Below, one piece after another: positions 7,473-10,293 of a stretch of DNA of 10,293 bases. The stretch is from an uncultured Clostridium sp. (lineage in GTDB: Bacteria > Bacillota_A > Clostridia > TANB77 > CAG-508), in NCBI GenBank assembly GCA_947244675.1, contig CAMXLV010000056.1, forward strand, positions 1-10,293, in the 5' to 3' direction. The first letter of the stretch is position 1; every line of letters starts with the position of its first letter. The position numbers and the translations under genes were made by a program. Below the pieces are notes generated by a model, which ran no database searches, was not told where the DNA came from, and was given only the letters and a program-made list of their open reading frames with translations.

Positions 7473-7518
7473 CAAAAATTACTACAAAAAGGGAATTCAA
7501 CCCCTATTTGTAGTAAAA
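7473..7518 (-). terminator. Intrinsic terminator of the AlbA_2/HATPase gene
   Basis: An inverted repeat with arms 7481-7495 and 7504-7518 gives about 15 positions with one mismatch and an 8-base loop. On the minus strand it is followed directly by a T-rich run (TTTTTGTTTTT). It lies about 70 bases after the stop at 7586. The 160 bases from 7418 to here hold nothing else recognisable. Confidence 0.78.
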
Positions 7519-7585
7519 TTCTTAGAACATATGCAATTCGAACTTTCTAATTTAAAACACTGGATTTTCAATTTAAGATATAAAT

Positions 7586-8986
7586 TTATTTTTTCAAAAT
7601 CCAAGAGCCATTTTTATCTGAAGTCTTTTCTTCAAGATATTTCGCATTCTTTAATTCTTTTATAACTCTATTAATTGTCGATTCGGATTTACCTATTTTT
7701 TTCGACAACTCTATACGCGTAATATACAAATTAACTTTTATTAATTCTAAAACTTTTATAGCATTAGAACTCAATTTTACCTTGTCATTTACCTTGTCAT
7801 TTACCTTGTCATTTACCTTGTCATTTACCTTGTCATTTTCATAATTGGCATTGTATATTACAACACTAAAATGAGTCTCACTAGCATTAAAATCAACATG
7901 ATTTTTATTGTCATTAAATAATCTATTTGTGCCGTTTTTAATCTTATCAAAACCACTGCCACGACGATCCATAAATTTCATTCTAGCAAATACATCAGCT
8001 AGTATTGGATTTCTTCTTATAGATGGTACATCAGCATTAAGTTCTCCACTAAATATCATACCAGAGGGCATGGGTCCTGGTGATGTTACAACAAGTCTAT
8101 TATCATAAATATCAATAGTTACTTCTGAACCAACATTTGTATATTGTCTATGGATTAAAGCATTAACAATGGCCTCACGAACAGATATTTCATCATACTC
8201 AGGCATTTCAATTCTACCCTCGGGTGCCTTTTTCCATTTTTTCTTAGTATTATTTTTAACAAAATTTAATGCAGAATCTAAAATTTTAACTAAACCACCT
8301 GAAAATTCAGCGTCATCTGATGCTTCTTCTAATGAAGTTTTATTTAAGCCATTCCATCTAGTACAGAAAACTCGATTATGTCTATAAATATTTTGATCTG
8401 CTAATAGACACCCAGCATTAGACAAATAACCCTCACTATTCATTAAAGAAAAAGAAATATAATCATTATCTGTAATTTTAGTAAATGTTTTGTCATAAAA
8501 CGTAGCTTCAAAGAAGGAAAATGAATAATCACTCTTTAGAAATGACGTTATAATAGAATCAAAAGTCTTATTTTGCCCCTTTAATATGAGTTCCTCCAAA
8601 ATATGTCTAGGTGCAATAATACTTTGATTACCACTTCTGATATAAGCTTCTCTAACACCATCAGCAGCATAATAATATGGAGTAGATGGACCTGATAAAA
8701 CTTTGACAGTAACATAAATAAGTCCATTTTCGTTATGAGGCTCTAAAATAAAAGTTGGAACGGGAGATATTTTGGCATTAATTATCTCAGAAATTTTATC
8801 ACATATATATTGAGGATCAGTAATACCAACTAGCTTCTTATCATCGTTAACACCAAAAAATAGTGTACCACCCAAACAATTACTAAATGCTGATATACTT
8901 TTCAACCAACTTCTAGGTTTATTCACTTCCAATTTTTCTTTAAAATCATAATCAGAGCATTCTGCTATTAATCTACTTAATGACAT
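7586..8986 (-). CDS. AlbA_2/Schlafen-type putative DNA-binding regulator with HATPase_c_4-like domain
   Basis: A 466-residue protein. The N-terminal AlbA_2 (Schlafen-like, Pfam PF04326 as I recall) domain covers about residues 10-130: DFKEK, then ISAFSNCLGGTLFFGVNDD, then REAYIRSGN. The middle resembles the RecG-like/HATPase_c_4 group: EISVREAIVNALIHRQY at about 266-282, SPGPMPSG at about 302-309, and RRNPILADVFARMKFMDRRGSGF at about 324-346. Five NDKV repeats (384-403) form a charged linker to a winged-helix domain at about 405-466 (ITRIELSKKIGKSESTINR). Proteins of this layout are usually annotated as putative transcriptional regulators or ATP-binding proteins, and some Schlafen-type members act in phage defence; which applies here is unknown. 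GAGGAGG lies seven bases before the ATG. The gene has its own promoter and terminator, so it is a single-gene unit downstream of the recombinase. Confidence 0.85.
   Translation of the reverse strand: MSLSRLIAECSDYDFKEKLEVNKPRSWLKSISAFSNCLGGTLFFGVNDDKKLVGITDPQYICDKISEIINAKISPVPTFILEPHNENGLIYVTVKVLSGPSTPYYYAADGVREAYIRSGNQSIIAPRHILEELILKGQNKTFDSIITSFLKSDYSFSFFEATFYDKTFTKITDNDYISFSLMNSEGYLSNAGCLLADQNIYRHNRVFCTRWNGLNKTSLEEASDDAEFSGGLVKILDSALNFVKNNTKKKWKKAPEGRIEMPEYDEISVREAIVNALIHRQYTNVGSEVTIDIYDNRLVVTSPGPMPSGMIFSGELNADVPSIRRNPILADVFARMKFMDRRGSGFDKIKNGTNRLFNDNKNHVDFNASETHFSVVIYNANYENDKVNDKVNDKVNDKVNDKVKLSSNAIKVLELIKVNLYITRIELSKKIGKSESTINRVIKELKNAKYLEEKTSDKNGSWILKK
7781..7840 (-). repeat. Five tandem 12-bp repeats encoding NDKV
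   Basis: The plus-strand unit CTTGTCATTTAC occurs four times exactly. A fifth copy differs by one base (TTTTC for TTTAC). All are in frame and encode five NDKV units between the ATPase-like and winged-helix domains. As the unit is a multiple of three, copy number changes would lengthen or shorten the linker without breaking the gene. Confidence 0.95.
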
Positions 8987-9017
8987 AGAACATCCTCCTC
9001 AATTTTATTATGTATTA

Positions 9018-9026
9018 ATTATATCA
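9018..9026 (-). promoter_or_regulatory. Extended -10 promoter of the AlbA_2/HATPase gene
   Basis: TGATATAAT on the minus strand is a perfect TATAAT with extended-10 TG, about 31 bases before ATG 8986. No good -35 was found, as with the promoter at 165-173. Confidence 0.6.
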
Positions 9027-9077
9027 TTTTTTCTTTCAAAAAACACTCAAAAAAACAAATTATCAAATTTGTTAAAT

Positions 9078-9117
9078 AAAAAAGAAAAATTCACTTAAAC
9101 GGTGTATTTTTCGTTTA
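9078..9117 (-). terminator. Possible weak terminator of the recombinase gene
   Basis: A six-base inverted repeat (TAAACG/CGTTTA, 9112-9117 and 9096-9101) includes the recombinase stop codon. On the minus strand it is followed after five bases by ATTTTTCTTTTTTATTT. The stem is short, so this is tentative. The segment next to a serine recombinase gene could also contain an attachment site, but no core can be identified. Confidence 0.35.
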
Positions 9118-10293
9118 TGCACTGTTTATTTGGTTTTTAAAATTATAGTCAATATGAACCCTATACTTTCTTTTTCCTGTATTAATAACTGATATATTAG
9201 TTATTAGTTTTAGAATTAATCTGTCATCTATTTTACAATTTGTTATTTTGAAAATGATAGTATTATTATGTTGGTTGTTTTTATTTAAATTCAATTTCAA
9301 CTCATTCTTTTTGCTAGTTAATTCTGCTATTGCATGCTTTAGTTTATCTTCAGTTATTTTCCCTTTAGCATATTCCTCAAATTTTTTTTGAAATTCTACA
9401 TCGATTTGTTTCATTTCTTTTTTTATCTTTTGAATGCTTGTTTCATTATAAAAAATAAAGTCAGAATCATTTATCTTTGAGAGCTGTGTTTGGATATCCT
9501 CTTTTAAAATATGTTTTAAGTCATTTATATAGATTCTAGTCTTACATCTACTACATACAAAAAAATATTGATTCATAGATTTAGAATAAGTATATCTCAT
9601 AATTTTATTACAGCAGCCACATTTAACCATATTTGGATAAGGATTGATATCGACCTTATCCTTTTTCTTTGGTTTATTTAATCTTATATCTTGAGCTTGA
9701 TTAAATGTTTTGCCATCAATGATTTGTGGTAGTCCATGTTCTATAACAATAGGGTTAGGATTTAATGTTCTTTTGCCATTCATATAAAGATATTTCCGAT
9801 TGATGATTTTACCTGTATATCCTTCATTTGTTAGAATCTTATAAATGGTACAATCTTTCCATTTATACTTATGTTCAGTTAATGAAGATTGATCATTATA
9901 TTTTATATACCGATAATATCCAGGTGCAATAATACATTCTTTGGTTAATTGGCTAGCAATGGCTTTAGTACTAAAGCCTTCTATGTACAAAGAAAATATT
10001 CTTTTAACTACATTGGCCGTTTCCTCATCGATGATGTATTGACCATCTTTATCTATAGTTAATCCATAAAAGGCTCCAGGTCTTGAATTTAATAGTTTTG
10101 TTTTAGCCTTATAATCAAAGGTGGTTTTTATCTTCTTTCTTATATCCTTTAAATACATTTCATTAAAAATATTTTTAAAAGCAGCAAATTCATCCATTAA
10201 TCCTTTATTGTCATAATTATCATCAATAGCAATAAACCTTATATCGTTTATTAAAAATATTTCATCTAGATATTTGCCAACCTCTAAATAATT
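9115..10293 (-). CDS. Large serine recombinase (N-terminus beyond the window)
   Basis: The frame is open to the right edge: 32 codons (YLEVGKYLDEIFLINDIRFI...) precede the ATG at 10197, which is therefore internal. About 392 residues are visible, and roughly the first 80, including the catalytic serine, are missing. Seen here are the end of the resolvase domain (FIAIDDNYDN, then FKNIFNEMYLKDIRKKIK), the Recombinase domain (FYGLTIDKDGQYIIDEETAN, then IFSLYIEGFSTKAIASQL, then WKDCTIYKILTNEGYTGKI), a zinc ribbon (KCGCC...CSRC), a coiled-coil stretch (KIKKEMKQIDVEFQKKFEEY...) and a DUF4368-like end. The enzyme performs site-specific integration or excision of mobile elements through a 5'-phosphoserine intermediate. 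The coding frame shows no lesion. It marks a likely mobile-element end near here (inference). Confidence 0.93.
   Translation of the reverse strand, partial: NYLEVGKYLDEIFLINDIRFIAIDDNYDNKGLMDEFAAFKNIFNEMYLKDIRKKIKTTFDYKAKTKLLNSRPGAFYGLTIDKDGQYIIDEETANVVKRIFSLYIEGFSTKAIASQLTKECIIAPGYYRYIKYNDQSSLTEHKYKWKDCTIYKILTNEGYTGKIINRKYLYMNGKRTLNPNPIVIEHGLPQIIDGKTFNQAQDIRLNKPKKKDKVDINPYPNMVKCGCCNKIMRYTYSKSMNQYFFVCSRCKTRIYINDLKHILKEDIQTQLSKINDSDFIFYNETSIQKIKKEMKQIDVEFQKKFEEYAKGKITEDKLKHAIAELTSKKNELKLNLNKNNQHNNTIIFKITNCKIDDRLILKLITNISVINTGKRKYRVHIDYNFKNQINSA

Noticed and set aside
1..10293. CRISPR arrays, tRNA, rRNA or riboswitch structures
   Set aside because: No regularly spaced repeats beyond those listed, no tRNA-like cloverleaf arms and no rRNA-like sequence were seen by eye.

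Overview
The window is AT-rich with strong GGAGG-type ribosome binding sites, ATG starts and a standard genetic code. This and the protein families suggest a low-GC member of the Bacillota, perhaps a gut Erysipelotrichia or Clostridia relative; the lineage is inference. Nearly everything lies on the minus strand. The gene content (recombinase, regulators, toxin-antitoxin-type genes, decaying genes) is that of an accessory or mobile-element-adjacent region. No rRNA, tRNA or CRISPR array was seen.

Reading the minus strand from the right edge. (1) 9115-10293 is a large serine recombinase whose N-terminal catalytic part lies outside the window. (2) 7586-8986 is an AlbA_2/Schlafen-type, HATPase-like putative regulator with its own extended -10 promoter, a five-copy NDKV repeat linker, a C-terminal winged helix and a good intrinsic terminator. 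(3) On the plus strand, 6998-7417 is a small zinc-ribbon gene broken by two frameshifts. (4) 5435-6766 encodes a MATE-family membrane transporter. Two bases after its stop begins a very large helicase gene that fuses a DnaQ-like exonuclease, a Cys cluster, a RecQ-type helicase and a UvrD-type helicase.

The helicase frame is lost at a run of seven A (1416-1422). Its last quarter continues in another frame (1414 down to 659) and carries a further in-frame TGA at 860-862. Corrected, the protein would have about 1590 residues. As it stands, the exonuclease and RecQ parts are intact, and the UvrD part loses motifs V and VI. (5) Downstream are an XRE-type helix-turn-helix protein (228-512) and the start of a VbhA-antitoxin/Fic-type gene (137 to the left edge) with its own extended -10 promoter; these two may form a toxin-antitoxin-type module.

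The strongest item is the transporter-helicase gene pair together with the state of its helicase. Either an unusual three-enzyme DNA-processing machine is decaying here, or a homopolymer event (biological or sequencing) has switched off its second motor. I see no complete new system that can be asserted from this sequence alone.
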